Shown: positions 8,796 through 19,022 of the stretch, piece after piece
How the letters are laid out: each line of letters opens with the position of its first letter
Numbering within the stretch: position 1 is the first letter of the stretch
Assembly (NCBI GenBank): GCA_026990595.1
Contig: JALXCZ010000035.1
Span: 1 to 64,000 of the forward strand
Reading direction: 5' to 3'
Origin: Sulfurovum sp.
GTDB lineage: Bacteria > Campylobacterota > Campylobacteria > Campylobacterales > Sulfurovaceae
DNA length: 64,000 nt
Translations under genes and position numbers: made by a program
Notes under the pieces: generated by a model
Told to the model about the DNA's origin: nothing
The model's input: only the letters and a program-made list of their open reading frames with translations
Databases searched by the model: none

Positions 8796-9176
8796 ATGAA
8801 TGTAACACTTTTATTGATTATTGGAATGGGTGGATTTTTTGGTGCGATCTCACGCTTTGTGATAGCAAGTTTTGTACAAAATGCTTCAGGTACACTTTTC
8901 CCTGTGGGTACTTTGAGCGTCAATGTTCTTGGCAGTTTTATTATTGGATTTGCAGCCATGTTCTTTGCACAGATGGTGGAACCGGAATATAAAGCTTTTG
9001 TAATGACCGGTTTTTTGGGGGCATTGACAACTTTTTCAACTTTCTCTCTGGAAAATGTGAATATGCTTCAAGATGGGGATTACTCCAAAGTGGCACTCAA
9101 TATATTTCTCAATGTGGTACTGACTATCTCTGCGACTCTTTTGGCGATTATGCTATTTAAGAAGATATACACATAA
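8796..9176 (+). CDS. crcB: Fluoride channel CrcB/Fluc
   Basis: A 126-aa, four-helix membrane protein. It shows GGFFGAISRFVIA near residue 11, the NVLGSFIIGF segment with the conserved Asn near residue 43, and TGFLGALTTFSTFS near residue 71, the Phe-rich track that lines the fluoride pore. CrcB works as a dual-topology dimer that lets fluoride leave the cytoplasm. It begins 6 nt after the DUF190 gene, in one operon. I saw no fluoride riboswitch upstream. Confidence 0.95.
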   Translation: MNVTLLLIIGMGGFFGAISRFVIASFVQNASGTLFPVGTLSVNVLGSFIIGFAAMFFAQMVEPEYKAFVMTGFLGALTTFSTFSLENVNMLQDGDYSKVALNIFLNVVLTISATLLAIMLFKKIYT

Positions 9177-9184
9177 CCTTTCGC

Positions 9185-9190
9185 TATAAT
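9185..9190 (+). promoter_or_regulatory. -10 box for the ABC-F gene
   Basis: TCGCTATAATCGCG is a strong extended -10 element 33 bases upstream of the ATG at 9223. The same GCTATAATCGCG string recurs at 20757-20768. Confidence 0.6.
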
Positions 9191-9222
9191 CGCGTCAAAA
9201 TATATATGACGGAATAGCAACT

Positions 9223-11058
9223 ATGATACAACTTACCAACCTCTCCAAAAGCTTCGGTGGACAAACACTCTTTAACGATGTAAACTTTAAAATGCAGGCA
9301 CAGCAGAAGATAGGCTTTGTCGGGCGTAACGGATCTGGGAAATCAACCCTGTTTAAAATGATACTGGATGAAGAAAGTCATGACAGTGGCGATATCAGTA
9401 TCCCTAAGAACTACCGTATAGGGACACTTAAACAGCACCTTGTTTTTACAGAAAAAACAGTAAGAGAAGAGTGTGCACTGGTACTACCTGAAGATGAGCA
9501 GTGGAACTTTTACAAAATAGAAAAACTTCTTTTTGGACTAGGGTTTACAGAGGCAGATTTAGACAAAGATCCTTTGAGTTTTTCTGGTGGGTATCAAATA
9601 CGTATTAACCTCGTAAAACTTTTGGCAACAGAGCCTAATATGCTCTTGCTTGATGAGCCTACCAACTACCTGGACATTCTTTCTTTGCGATGGCTTAGAA
9701 GCTTCATTAAAGAGTTTGACGGTGAAGTGATACTCATTACGCATGACCGTGATTTTATGGATTCTGTAACCACACATACGATGGGCGTGCAGAGAAAAGG
9801 GCTTCGTTTGGTGCAGGGTGACTCACATAAATACTACGCTACCCTTGAGATGGAAGATGAAACCTACGAAAAGACCAAAGCCAATCAGGATAAGAAACGT
9901 AAAGAGTTAGAAGAATTTGTAGCACGAAATAAAGCAAGAGCTTCTACTGCAGCACTTGCACAGTCCAAACAAAAAGAGTTGGATAAGATGGGTGAGATGG
10001 AGGATTTAGCAACCGATACGAACCTCTCTTTTCATTTTAACTATAAGGATACCCCTGCAAAGATCCTTTTTCGTGCAGAGGAACTGGGTTTTGGCTATAA
10101 CCCGGATGAACCGCTTTTTCAAGGTGTCACTTTTGCGATGGAGAAGGGCAAGAGGCTTGCTATCATTGGAAAGAACGGTAAGGGTAAATCGACTTTGCTT
10201 AACTATATTGCCAAAGAGCTGGAACATCAGCAGGGTAAGCTTGAGTATCATCCTTCAACTGTATTTGCACACTTTGGACAGACGAATATTGAGAGATTAA
10301 ATGTAAAAAATACGATCGTAGATGAGATTGTTTCTATGAGTAAAGAGATAGGCATCCCTCAGGCGCGCAATATTGCAGGGCGTATGATGTTCAGCGGAGA
10401 GCTTGGAGATAAGAAAATAGAGGTACTCTCCGGTGGAGAGAGAAGTCGTGTGATGCTTGGGAAGATTATTGCAACCCCTGCGAACCTGCTTTTCCTTGAT
10501 GAGCCGACCAACCACCTTGATATGCAATCCATTGATGCATTGGCTGATGCCATCGATGAATTTGAAGGTTCACTCATCATGGTCACGCACTCGGAGATGC
10601 TTTTAAGACGTCTGGCGGATGCACTGATCATTTTTCATAAGGGAGGGGCTGAGTATTTTGACGGGACATACGATGAGTTCCTTGAAAAAATAGGCTGGGA
10701 AGAGGAAGAGGGAAGCAAACCTAAAAAGAAAAAGCCGAAAATTGACTATAAAGAACGAAAAAAACTTCGTAAGGCTGTGACAAAAGAGAGAAATGAACTG
10801 AGAAAACCCTATACGTCAGAAATTAAAACGTGTGAAGAGAAGATAGAAGTTTTGGAAGAGGAAATGGCTGTAAAAAATGAGGCTTTGGATAAGGCTTCAA
10901 ACTCAGGTGACAATGATGCCATTATGGAGCTTTCCAAAGAAGTCGGGCTTGTACAGCAGGAGATTGATGCTTTGTTTGAGAAGTTGGAGATTGCTTCTGA
11001 GATAGATGAAGAGATAGTGGCGAAGTATGAGTTGAAATTGCAGGAGATTGACGAATAG
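9223..11058 (+). CDS. ABC-F family ATPase
   Basis: A 611-aa soluble protein with two ABC cassettes and no membrane segment. Walker A motifs are GRNGSGKST near residue 34 and GKNGKGKST near residue 317; signature motifs are LSFSGGYQ and LSGGERS; both Walker B segments read LLDEPTN or FLDEPTN. A Lys-rich, coiled-coil tail follows residue 500. ABC-F proteins bind the ribosomal E site and relieve stalled translation. The tail is reminiscent of Uup, but subfamily assignment needs phylogeny. It is a single-gene unit, convergent with the HIT gene. Confidence 0.9.
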   Translation: MIQLTNLSKSFGGQTLFNDVNFKMQAQQKIGFVGRNGSGKSTLFKMILDEESHDSGDISIPKNYRIGTLKQHLVFTEKTVREECALVLPEDEQWNFYKIEKLLFGLGFTEADLDKDPLSFSGGYQIRINLVKLLATEPNMLLLDEPTNYLDILSLRWLRSFIKEFDGEVILITHDRDFMDSVTTHTMGVQRKGLRLVQGDSHKYYATLEMEDETYEKTKANQDKKRKELEEFVARNKARASTAALAQSKQKELDKMGEMEDLATDTNLSFHFNYKDTPAKILFRAEELGFGYNPDEPLFQGVTFAMEKGKRLAIIGKNGKGKSTLLNYIAKELEHQQGKLEYHPSTVFAHFGQTNIERLNVKNTIVDEIVSMSKEIGIPQARNIAGRMMFSGELGDKKIEVLSGGERSRVMLGKIIATPANLLFLDEPTNHLDMQSIDALADAIDEFEGSLIMVTHSEMLLRRLADALIIFHKGGAEYFDGTYDEFLEKIGWEEEEGSKPKKKKPKIDYKERKKLRKAVTKERNELRKPYTSEIKTCEEKIEVLEEEMAVKNEALDKASNSGDNDAIMELSKEVGLVQQEIDALFEKLEIASEIDEEIVAKYELKLQEIDE

Positions 11059-11092
11059 AGCTAAATTTATAGTTGTATTTTAAAGTTTTGTT

Positions 11093-11184
11093 GTTGTCAG
11101 GGGACAACACCCTTACGTTTTTATGACAAGTTTAAAAAATAAATATATTTCAATTTCTGTAGGGTGTTGTACCCTTACAACACC
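11093..11184. terminator. Paired REP-like hairpins between convergent genes
   Basis: Two short hairpins face each other: GTTGTC-AGGG-GACAAC (11093-11108) and GGTGTTGT-ACCCTT-ACAACACC (11163-11184). The outer parts also match each other inversely (ACAACACCC at 11104-11112, GGGTGTTGT at 11162-11170), so one long stem-loop can form. Location between convergent genes suggests bidirectional termination. There is no clear T-run. Confidence 0.5.
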
Positions 11185-11198
11185 AGAAATATGAAGCC

Positions 11199-11552
11199 CT
11201 ACAAACTCTTATGCGGATCCTCATGATGGTGATCCCATACCAGTTTTCCTCCGCCAAGCATGTGGAAATGAAGATGATCTACTTCTTGCCCTCCGTCCTT
11301 ACCATTATTGGTAACAAGTCTGTATCCAGTTTTGTCAATACCTAATTTCGTTGCTACTTCCTGAGTAAACTCTGTGAGTCCTGCCATAGTTTCAGGGCTG
11401 ACATCCTGAAAACAGTCTACATGGTTTTTTGGGATGATAAGCACATGAACAGGTGCTTTGGGATAGAGGTCATGAAATGCCAGAAAATGGTCACTCTCGT
11501 GCACCGTATTGTTAGGGATCTCTCCGTTTACGATCTTACAAAATATACACAT
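11199..11552 (-). CDS. HIT family nucleotide-binding protein
   Basis: A 117-aa Hint/PKCI-type histidine-triad protein. MCIFCKIVNGEIP opens the protein with a zinc-type Cys pair, and HLHFHMLGGG near residue 94 is the catalytic HxHxH triad. Relatives hydrolyse adenosine phosphoramidates and AMP-lysine. It is divergent from pheS, and the same adjacency (HIT, pheS, pheT) is found in Campylobacter. Confidence 0.93.
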   Translation of the reverse strand: MCIFCKIVNGEIPNNTVHESDHFLAFHDLYPKAPVHVLIIPKNHVDCFQDVSPETMAGLTEFTQEVATKLGIDKTGYRLVTNNGKDGGQEVDHLHFHMLGGGKLVWDHHHEDPHKSL

Positions 11553-11674
11553 AAAAATTTCCTTTAAATTTCTTTGATATATTTAATTATAACACAGAAG
11601 AGGAACAATAAATCCCCTTATTATAAAATTTTAGATAAAATCACGATTATTATCATGCTAGATATAGAGGTTTT

Positions 11675-12667
11675 ATGAAAGAATTAGAAGAGAAGATCAT
11701 TCAGGCAGATTCGCTTGAGACACTGGAAAAAGTGCGTGTAGAACTTTTCGGTAAAAAGGGTATTTTATCGGCTCAGTTCGCGAAGATGAAAGATGTCCCC
11801 GGCCCCGAGAAAAAGGCATTTGCAGAGGGACTTAATAAAAACAAAGCTGCTTTACAGGCAAGTTTTGACGCACATTATGAAGTGTTGAAAGCTGAAGAGA
11901 TAGAGCGTTTACTTAAAGCAGAGGCGATCGATGTGTCACTCTATGGGACAATTGCACACAAGGGTGCACTGCATCCTGTCATGGAGACAATGGATAAGAT
12001 CATTGACTATTTTGTGGCACTGAATTTTGCAGTAGAGAGTGGTCCGATGGTCGAAGATGATTTTCATAACTTTGAAGCATTGAACCTTCCCAAATATCAC
12101 CCGGCACGTGATATGCAGGACACTTTTTACTTTAAAGACGGCGGATTGCTGCGTACACATACCTCTCCTGTACAAATACGTACGATGCTTGAGAGAAAAC
12201 CTCCTATTCGTATGATTGCTCCGGGTACGGTTTTCAGACGAGACTATGATCTTACCCATACACCGATGTTTCATCAGGTAGAGGGACTTGTGGTTGATGA
12301 AAAAGGCAGAGTAAGTTTTGCGAATCTTAAGTCCATTTTGACGGATTTCCTACAGTATATGTTCGGTGAGGTAGAAGTACGTTTCAGACCGAGTTTTTTT
12401 CCATTCACCGAGCCTTCGGCGGAGGTAGATATCAGCTGTATCTTCTGTGAGGGAAAAGGATGTCGTGTCTGCTCCCATACAGGCTGGCTGGAAGTACTTG
12501 GATGCGGGATCGTTGATCCTAATGTCTTTAAGTCAGTTGGCTATGAAGATGTAAGTGGCTATGCCTTTGGTCTGGGTGTGGAGCGTTTTGCAATGCTGAT
12601 GCATAAGATACCGGACTTAAGAAGTCTGTTTGAGGGAGATATAAGATTGTTGGAGCAGTTTAGATGA
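11675..12667 (+). CDS. pheS: Phenylalanyl-tRNA synthetase alpha subunit
   Basis: The 330-aa catalytic subunit that forms Phe-AMP and charges tRNA-Phe. A short N-terminal coiled coil (first 85 residues) is followed by the class II core: [11 protein letters not shown] near residue 160 (motif 2 region with [18 protein letters not shown]) and [10 protein letters not shown] near residue 306 (motif 3). The last bases overlap the start of pheT (ATGA). An AT-rich, GATAAAAT-containing region upstream probably holds the promoter. Confidence 0.97.
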   Translation: MKELEEKIIQADSLETLEKVRVELFGKKGILSAQFAKMKDVPGPEKKAFAEGLNKNKAALQASFDAHYEVLKAEEIERLLKAEAIDVSLYGTIAHKGALHPVMETMDKIIDYFVALNFAVESGPMVEDDFHNFEALNLPKYHPARDMQDTFYFKDGGLLRTHTSPVQIRTMLERKPPIRMIAPGTVFRRDYDLTHTPMFHQVEGLVVDEKGRVSFANLKSILTDFLQYMFGEVEVRFRPSFFPFTEPSAEVDISCIFCEGKGCRVCSHTGWLEVLGCGIVDPNVFKSVGYEDVSGYAFGLGVERFAMLMHKIPDLRSLFEGDIRLLEQFR

Positions 12668-14994
12668 TAGTCACAAGAAGTTGGTTAAATGAATTTATAG
12701 ATCTAAGTGGTATCTCAAATGAGAAACTCTATGAAACATTCAATGCTATAGGGTTGGAAGTTGACAGTATCAATGAGATCAAAATTGCTGAAAAAGTGCT
12801 TGTGGGGAAAATAGTCTCTTGTGAGAAGCATCCGGATGCAGACAAACTGAATGTCTGTCAGATCGATGTAGGTACGGGTACGCGGCAGATCGTTTGTGGC
12901 GCTGCCAATGTGGTAGATGCAGAGTATGTGGCAGTGGCAACTATTGGTGCTGTACTTCCGGGTAATTTTGAAATCAAACATGCTAAACTTCGCGGTGTAG
13001 AGTCTGAGGGAATGGTCTGTGCCTCTTCTGAGCTTGGACTACCCGATACAGGCAAGGGGATCATGATACTGGATGAGAGTATCGGTGAACTGGAGGTTGG
13101 GCGTGAATTCGGCTCTTATGAAAAAGTGGCTGATACGATCATAGAGCTTGAATTGACAGCCAACAGAGGAGACTGTCTTTCTGTGTATGGTGTGGCAAGA
13201 GATCTGAGCGCTGCACTTGACCTGGAAATGAAGCCGTTTGAATATAAACAGGCGGAAAAAATGAAGCTTGGTATTGCCAGAGAGGCAGAACTTCATACCA
13301 AAGGTGATATTGCTGCTGATCTGTACTATAAACTGGCAACAGTCAGTGCATATGAAAATAATTTTCTCATTCAGTTGCGTTTGGCAATGGTTGGTGTGGA
13401 AACTGAAGGCAAACTGGCTTCCATGTTGGCATATGCTACCCATACAACAGGAGTGATACTGCGTGCCTATGACAGCAGTATGTTTCGTAATGATGAAGGC
13501 AAGGTTGTTGTAAAACCTACTGCTGTCTCTGAAGGTATCATTGAGATACGCAACCATGAAACATTGAGTGTTGTCGGGGTGAATCAGAAAGAAGAAGCGA
13601 TCGCTACAGACAAGACTGGAACTATTCTTATTGAAGCAAGCTATATCAATCCTGATCTTTTGGTTGAAGCGGTTGCATCAACGAAGCTTAAAACAGATGA
13701 ACTTTACTATAAAACATCAAGAGGAAGCAACCCTGATCTGCCGTTCGGTCTTACATTTTTGGCTTCACTGCTTGACAGCTACAGTGACATTAACTGTTAT
13801 GAAGGGTCACTGAATGTTGATGTGGACAGAGAGCATGAGACTGTAGGCGTCTCGGCACGTGAGATATCTTCTATTATCGGTATGGATGTAGAGCTTGGCA
13901 GGATCGCCACGATCTTGCAGAAACTTGGATTTGAGATCAGTTCTATGGGTGATGATGCCATTGCAGCCATAGTACCTTTGTTTAGACATGATATTAAACA
14001 TATTCAGGATATTGCTGAAGAGATTGTCCGTATTATCGGGATCAACAATATTGAAGCTAAACCTCTGACATTTGTAGAAAAAAATCGTCTTAATGATACA
14101 ACAGACAGATACAAAGCAAAAAAATCATTTAAGGGGCGTGCTGTAGGTGCAGGATTCTATGAGAATGTCTCTTATGTATTCTCACAAAGAGCCGATCTGG
14201 AAAAGTATGGTTTTCCTGTAGTAGAAGAAGCACTTGATCTTGCCAATCCTATTGCCGAAGAGCTCAATACACTTAGAAGTACAATTTTGGTAAACCTGCT
14301 TAATGCAGTAAAACGTAATGTGAGTTATACCCAAAAGTCCATTCCTCTTTTTGAGATCGGTGCTGTATTTGGCAGGAAAAGAGAACAGTCAGAAGTACTT
14401 TCTTTGGTCTTCTCAGGACAGGTAAGTACAGAAAATGTAAGCAATGCAGGGAAACCGAAAACAATAGATTTTGCTGCATTTACCCAAAAAGTAGGGGCAG
14501 TCATAGGCAGCTTCGAACTGGTACCTTGTACGCAAAAGAATGGTTTGATCCATCCTTACCAGTCTGCTGATATCATTATAGATGGAAAAGTATGTGGATT
14601 TATGACAAAACTGCATCCTACAGTACAGGAAGCATACGGTATTCCGGAGACATTCGTGGCAGAGTTGGATTTTGATGCATTGCTTCCTAATCATATCAAT
14701 GCAGAACCTATCTCTAAATTTCAAGGGGTATATAAAGATCTATCTGTCGTAATAGATAAATCCATAAGCTATTATGAAGTGGCTGAAGTACTGAATTCTC
14801 TTGATCTGTCTATGTTAAAAGACAGTTATCCTGTAGATATTTATGAAGATGAGAAACTGGGAGATAGAAAGTCTCTCACGGTACGTTTCTTCATACAGTC
14901 TATGGAAAAAACATTGGAAGACAGTGACATAGAAGCGGTCATGAGCCAGATCATGGGAGCACTTGAAAAAGAGTGCCGTGCAGAATTGAGATAA
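12664..14994 (+). CDS. pheT: Phenylalanyl-tRNA synthetase beta subunit
   Basis: At 776 aa it has the usual length for the beta subunit of the alpha2-beta2 enzyme. The N-terminal OB-type tRNA-binding domain carries [20 protein letters not shown] near residue 46; B3/B4 editing, B5 and a C-terminal anticodon-binding FDX-ACB domain ([13 protein letters not shown] near residue 685) follow. The ATG overlaps the pheS stop, so the two are translationally coupled. ispH begins 1 nt after its stop. Confidence 0.97.
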   Translation: MIVTRSWLNEFIDLSGISNEKLYETFNAIGLEVDSINEIKIAEKVLVGKIVSCEKHPDADKLNVCQIDVGTGTRQIVCGAANVVDAEYVAVATIGAVLPGNFEIKHAKLRGVESEGMVCASSELGLPDTGKGIMILDESIGELEVGREFGSYEKVADTIIELELTANRGDCLSVYGVARDLSAALDLEMKPFEYKQAEKMKLGIAREAELHTKGDIAADLYYKLATVSAYENNFLIQLRLAMVGVETEGKLASMLAYATHTTGVILRAYDSSMFRNDEGKVVVKPTAVSEGIIEIRNHETLSVVGVNQKEEAIATDKTGTILIEASYINPDLLVEAVASTKLKTDELYYKTSRGSNPDLPFGLTFLASLLDSYSDINCYEGSLNVDVDREHETVGVSAREISSIIGMDVELGRIATILQKLGFEISSMGDDAIAAIVPLFRHDIKHIQDIAEEIVRIIGINNIEAKPLTFVEKNRLNDTTDRYKAKKSFKGRAVGAGFYENVSYVFSQRADLEKYGFPVVEEALDLANPIAEELNTLRSTILVNLLNAVKRNVSYTQKSIPLFEIGAVFGRKREQSEVLSLVFSGQVSTENVSNAGKPKTIDFAAFTQKVGAVIGSFELVPCTQKNGLIHPYQSADIIIDGKVCGFMTKLHPTVQEAYGIPETFVAELDFDALLPNHINAEPISKFQGVYKDLSVVIDKSISYYEVAEVLNSLDLSMLKDSYPVDIYEDEKLGDRKSLTVRFFIQSMEKTLEDSDIEAVMSQIMGALEKECRAELR

Positions 14995-14995
14995 G

Positions 14996-15832
14996 ATGAA
15001 GATACAGTTAGCATCAAGTTACGGATTTTGTTTCGGTGTCAAAAGAGCCATTAAGATAGCAGAAGAACATCAAGGGTCAGTAACCTACGGCCCTCTTATT
15101 CATAATAAAGATGAGATCAATCGTCTACAGGAGGGGTTCGGGATAGGTATTGCAAGAAGTATTGATGATGTCAATACTGATGATGCAGTTGTAATACGTA
15201 CACATGGTATTCCAAAGAATGAACTCTCTCAGCTTAAAGCACAGGATAACAAGATTATTGATGCGACCTGCCCCTATGTGACCACTCCCCAGAATATTGT
15301 CTCCAAGATGAGTGAAGAGGGCTACAGTATCGTGATCTTCGGTGACAAGAATCACCCTGAGATCAAAGGAGTTGTCAGTTATGCAAAAGATCTGAGAAAC
15401 GCCTTCATTGTAGAAGATGAAGAAGCGCTGGAAGGTTTGCCGATACTTTCTAAAGTGGCACTGGTTGCACAGACTACAAGAAAACCTGAAGATTTTTTAA
15501 AAATAGTAAATGCCCTTATTTTAAAACATAAAGAAGTCAGGGTATTCAATACCATCTGTAATGCAACCTTTGAAAACCAGGATGCAGCAGCAGAACTGGC
15601 GAAAGATGCAGATGTTATGATCGTCATAGGGGGAAAACACTCTTCCAACACGAAACAGTTGCACTCTATCTGTAAAAGTTACTGTGATGATAGTTACTTG
15701 ATAGAGAATGAGAATGAACTTGAATCTTCATGGTTTGAAGATAAAACGCTTTGCGGTATCTCGGCGGGTGCTTCCACACCGGACTGGATCGTACAGAATG
15801 TTATTGATAAAATCCAAGAGATAGTTAAGTAG
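14996..15832 (+). CDS. ispH: 4-hydroxy-3-methylbut-2-enyl diphosphate reductase
   Basis: The last enzyme of the MEP isoprenoid pathway, making IPP and DMAPP from HMBPP with an iron-sulfur cluster. The 278-aa protein has the three cluster Cys in GFCFGVKRA (residue 12), IDATCPYV (near residue 94) and NTICNAT (near residue 188), plus THGIP and [10 protein letters not shown] substrate-binding segments. It lies between pheT and aroA with gaps of 1 and 7 nt, in a long housekeeping operon. Confidence 0.97.
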   Translation: MKIQLASSYGFCFGVKRAIKIAEEHQGSVTYGPLIHNKDEINRLQEGFGIGIARSIDDVNTDDAVVIRTHGIPKNELSQLKAQDNKIIDATCPYVTTPQNIVSKMSEEGYSIVIFGDKNHPEIKGVVSYAKDLRNAFIVEDEEALEGLPILSKVALVAQTTRKPEDFLKIVNALILKHKEVRVFNTICNATFENQDAAAELAKDADVMIVIGGKHSSNTKQLHSICKSYCDDSYLIENENELESSWFEDKTLCGISAGASTPDWIVQNVIDKIQEIVK

Positions 15833-15839
15833 AATACCG

Positions 15840-17123
15840 ATGAATCAATTGACGTTGAAGCCCATTAAAAAAGTAGAAGGCACTATCAATCTTCCCGGGT
15901 CAAAGAGTCTTTCAAACAGAGCTTTGCTTCTTGCCAGTCTGGCAAAAGGCACAACGAAGATCACAAACCTTTTAGAAAGTGATGATACCCGGCATATGCT
16001 GAGCGCATTGAAGCAACTGGGTATACAATATTCGCTATCAGATGATAAAACAGTATGTACCATTAGAGGTAACGGAGGAGCTATCTTTTGTGAAGAACCC
16101 CAGAAGCTCTTTTTGGGAAATGCAGGAACTGCCATGCGTCCGCTTTGTGCAGCACTCTGTTTGGGTAAAGGCTCCTACCTGCTTACGGGTGAACCCCGTA
16201 TGAAAGAGAGACCTATTGGGCATTTGGTAGATGCATTGAGACAGGCAGGGGCAAAGATCACTTACAAAGAGACAGAAGGGTACCCTCCCATTATGATAGA
16301 AGCTGATGGATTAAAAGGCGGAAATGTAGAGATAGACGGTGCCATCTCCAGTCAGTTCCTCACAGCACTGCTTATGGCTGCACCTTTGGCAAAGGAAGAT
16401 ATGCATATTACCATACTGGGGGATCTTGTCTCCAAACCCTATATTGATATTACGCTTGATATGATGAAAACCTTTGGAGTTGAGGTGAGCCATGACAACT
16501 ATAGGCAGTTTCACATTAAAGGCGGACAGTATTACAGAGCGGTCGATTCATTCTTGGTAGAGGGAGATGCCTCTTCAGCCTCTTACTTCCTTGCTGCTGC
16601 AGCAATAAAAGGTGGAACGGTTAAAGTCACAGGTATCGGTAAAAAAAGCATACAGGGTGATGCAGTCTTTGCGGAGGTACTGGAAAAGATGGGTGCCAAG
16701 GTAGAATGGGGAGATGATTTTATTGCTGTGACAAAAGGTACGCTTCACGGGATCGATATGGATTTCAATCATATACCCGATGCGGCAATGACCATAGCTA
16801 CTACAGCACTGTTTGCCAAAGGTACGACTACTTTGCGTAACATCTACAACTGGCGTGTCAAAGAGACAGACAGACTTTATGCGATGGCAACAGAACTTCG
16901 AAAAGCAGGAGCGACAGTGGAAGAGGGAGAGGATTATCTGAGTATTACTCCGCCAAAACAGATCAAACATGCTGCGATAGATACCTACGATGACCACAGA
17001 ATGGCAATGTGCTTCTCACTTTTGGCTCTTGATCCGGTCTCTGTAACTATTAATGAACCTGAGTGTACGGCTAAGACTTTTCCAACCTATTTTGATGTGC
17101 TTGAGACAATAAGTCTTTTTTGA
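15840..17123 (+). CDS. aroA: 3-phosphoshikimate 1-carboxyvinyltransferase (EPSP synthase)
   Basis: Joins shikimate-3-phosphate and phosphoenolpyruvate in aromatic amino-acid synthesis. The 427-aa protein has [19 protein letters not shown] at residues 20-38, [11 protein letters not shown] near residue 91 (GNAGT PEP-binding loop; the Ala in the NAGTA segment fits glyphosate-sensitive class I but was not tested) and RVKETDRL near residue 339. The frame is complete and ends just before a terminator. Confidence 0.96.
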   Translation: MNQLTLKPIKKVEGTINLPGSKSLSNRALLLASLAKGTTKITNLLESDDTRHMLSALKQLGIQYSLSDDKTVCTIRGNGGAIFCEEPQKLFLGNAGTAMRPLCAALCLGKGSYLLTGEPRMKERPIGHLVDALRQAGAKITYKETEGYPPIMIEADGLKGGNVEIDGAISSQFLTALLMAAPLAKEDMHITILGDLVSKPYIDITLDMMKTFGVEVSHDNYRQFHIKGGQYYRAVDSFLVEGDASSASYFLAAAAIKGGTVKVTGIGKKSIQGDAVFAEVLEKMGAKVEWGDDFIAVTKGTLHGIDMDFNHIPDAAMTIATTALFAKGTTTLRNIYNWRVKETDRLYAMATELRKAGATVEEGEDYLSITPPKQIKHAAIDTYDDHRMAMCFSLLALDPVSVTINEPECTAKTFPTYFDVLETISLF

Positions 17124-17136
17124 TGGGTTATATCTG

Positions 17137-17170
17137 AAAACATCGTACTTTCTTCCTGTGCGATGTTTTT
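17137..17170 (+). terminator. Terminator after aroA
   Basis: AAAACATCG (17137-17145) pairs with CGATGTTTT (17161-17169) over a 15-nt loop, ending in five T. It separates the pheS-aroA unit from rpsA, and the A-run and T-run symmetry may let it work in both directions. Confidence 0.65.
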
Positions 17171-17213
17171 CATTTCTTCTTTCCAAAATTCAACTACTTT
17201 AAATAAAAACAGG

Positions 17214-17219
17214 TATAAT
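17214..17219 (+). promoter_or_regulatory. -10 box of rpsA
   Basis: AGGTATAATAACGC lies 33 nt before the rpsA ATG at 17252, directly after the aroA terminator, so rpsA has its own promoter. AAGGATAGGT is the ribosome-binding site. Confidence 0.6.
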
Positions 17220-17251
17220 AACGCAAAATTTGTGTACACATAAGGATAGGT

Positions 17252-18904
17252 ATGAAGTTCGAAGATATCGAAATAGAAGAAGTAGATTTTGAGGCGATGC
17301 TCGAGGAGTCGTTCAAAAAATCAGAGTCAAGAAGTGATTTGGTTACAGGTACGATCGTTAAAATAGATGAAAAAGACAATCTGGTAGTTGTTGACATCGG
17401 TGGTGGCAGAGATGCAAACCTTTCTCTTGATGAGATCAAGGATGAAGAGGGAAATGCTACATTTAAAGTAGGTGATGAAATAGTAGTTCTTAACCAGGGA
17501 AGAGGACGTATTTCATACAAAGCTGCACAGGCCAGAGCAGCATTGAATGAGTTTATCGAAGAATACGATGAAGAGCAGGAATATATCATCGAAGGTGTGG
17601 TCACCAAGAAGAATAAAGGCGGATATGTTGTTGAGGTTGACGGTCTTGAATTCTTTATGCCAAGAACACTTTCCTACCTCTCTTCCAAAATAGACCCGAT
17701 CGGTAAAAAAGTAAAAGCTGTTATCGTTAAAGTAGATAAAGAGAAAGGAAGCGTTGTTGTTTCCAGAAAAGAACTTATTGAACGTGATAAAGCTAAAACA
17801 GATGAGATCGTAGGTGCGTTGCTTGAAAATAAAGAGCCGGTAGTCGGTACGATCAAAAAGATCACTTCTTACGGTATGTTTGTAGATGTAGGTGGAATGG
17901 ACGGTCTTGTTCACTATTCACAGATCTCTCATAAAGGACCGGTAAATCCTTCTAAATATTTCCAAGAAGGTGATGAAGTCAATGTTATCGCACTTGAGTA
18001 TGATAAAAAGAAAAGACATCTTTCTCTTTCCATAAAAGATGCAAATCCTGATCCTTGGGCTGACATTGATTCTATTATTGGTGTAGGCGATACAGTTACT
18101 GCTACAGTTTCCAATATTGAGCCATACGGTGTATTTGTTGATCTTGGTGAAGATCTTGAAGCATTCCTTCATGTATCTGAAATTTCATGGGATAAAAATG
18201 TGAAGCACCCTAAAGATTACTTAGAGAATAATCAAGAGATCAATGTTGAAGTGATCGAGATCGATAAAGAGGGAAGAAGGCTCAGAGTAAGTCTTAAAAA
18301 TCTTCTTCCAAAACCGATGGATGCATTTACAGCTGAAAACAGAGTCGGTGATGTTGTGACAGGTACTGTGACATCTATTACTGACTTTGGTGCATTTGTA
18401 AGAGTAGGAGCCGTTGAAGGGCTTCTTCATAACCAGGAGATCTCTTGGGATAAATCCAAAAATGCCAAGTCAGAGCTTAAAGTGGGTGATGAAGTAGAAG
18501 TGAAGATCATTAAGATCGACAGAGATGCAGGTAAAATTTCACTCTCTAAAAAAGCACTTGAAGACTCACCGGTAAAAGCATTTGCACAAGATCATAAAAA
18601 CGGTTCTATCGTAACAGGTACAGTAAAAGATAAGAAAGATTTCGGTGTATTTATTTCACTTGAAGACAATATTGATGCACTCATCAGAACAGAAGACCTT
18701 CATCCTCTTAAATTTGATGAGATAGAAAAAGGTCAAGAGATCAAAGGTGTGATCAGTTTTATCGATGCTAATTCTGACAGAATCAGAGTTTCTGTAAAAA
18801 GACTTGAGCGTCAAGAAGAGAGAGAAGCCATGGAGCAACTTAACCTGGATCAAGATGACAGCATGACTTTAGGTGATGCATTTGGTGACAAATTCAAAAA
18901 ATAA
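17252..18904 (+). CDS. rpsA: 30S ribosomal protein S1
   Basis: A 550-aa S1 protein with six S1 (OB-fold) repeats. The repeats are easily seen from recurring segments such as GTIKKITSYGMFVDVGGMDG, VSNIEPYGVFVDLGEDLEA and TSITDFGAFVRVGAVEG. It binds mRNA and brings it to the small subunit. Length and repeat number are normal for proteobacteria. It is flanked by a promoter and by palindromes, so it is probably transcribed alone. Confidence 0.97.
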   Translation: MKFEDIEIEEVDFEAMLEESFKKSESRSDLVTGTIVKIDEKDNLVVVDIGGGRDANLSLDEIKDEEGNATFKVGDEIVVLNQGRGRISYKAAQARAALNEFIEEYDEEQEYIIEGVVTKKNKGGYVVEVDGLEFFMPRTLSYLSSKIDPIGKKVKAVIVKVDKEKGSVVVSRKELIERDKAKTDEIVGALLENKEPVVGTIKKITSYGMFVDVGGMDGLVHYSQISHKGPVNPSKYFQEGDEVNVIALEYDKKKRHLSLSIKDANPDPWADIDSIIGVGDTVTATVSNIEPYGVFVDLGEDLEAFLHVSEISWDKNVKHPKDYLENNQEINVEVIEIDKEGRRLRVSLKNLLPKPMDAFTAENRVGDVVTGTVTSITDFGAFVRVGAVEGLLHNQEISWDKSKNAKSELKVGDEVEVKIIKIDRDAGKISLSKKALEDSPVKAFAQDHKNGSIVTGTVKDKKDFGVFISLEDNIDALIRTEDLHPLKFDEIEKGQEIKGVISFIDANSDRIRVSVKRLERQEEREAMEQLNLDQDDSMTLGDAFGDKFKK

Positions 18905-18924
18905 TCATTTTATTATGATGCTAC

Positions 18925-18966
18925 ATGAACCTGCTTTGTGTGTAGGTTCATACGACCAGGTCGTAT
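18925..18966. terminator. Two adjacent palindromes between rpsA and serA
   Basis: The first hairpin is ATGAACCT (18925-18932) with AGGTTCAT (18944-18951). It is followed directly by the 17-bp palindrome ATACGACC-A-GGTCGTAT (18950-18966). The first probably ends the rpsA transcript. The second, compact and centred on one base, has the form of a repressor site upstream of serA; that role is a guess. Confidence 0.45.
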
Positions 18967-19022
18967 ACTCTTCAAATAGTTACTATTAGGGATTCCCTAA
19001 AATTTTACAAAAAGGTTTTACC

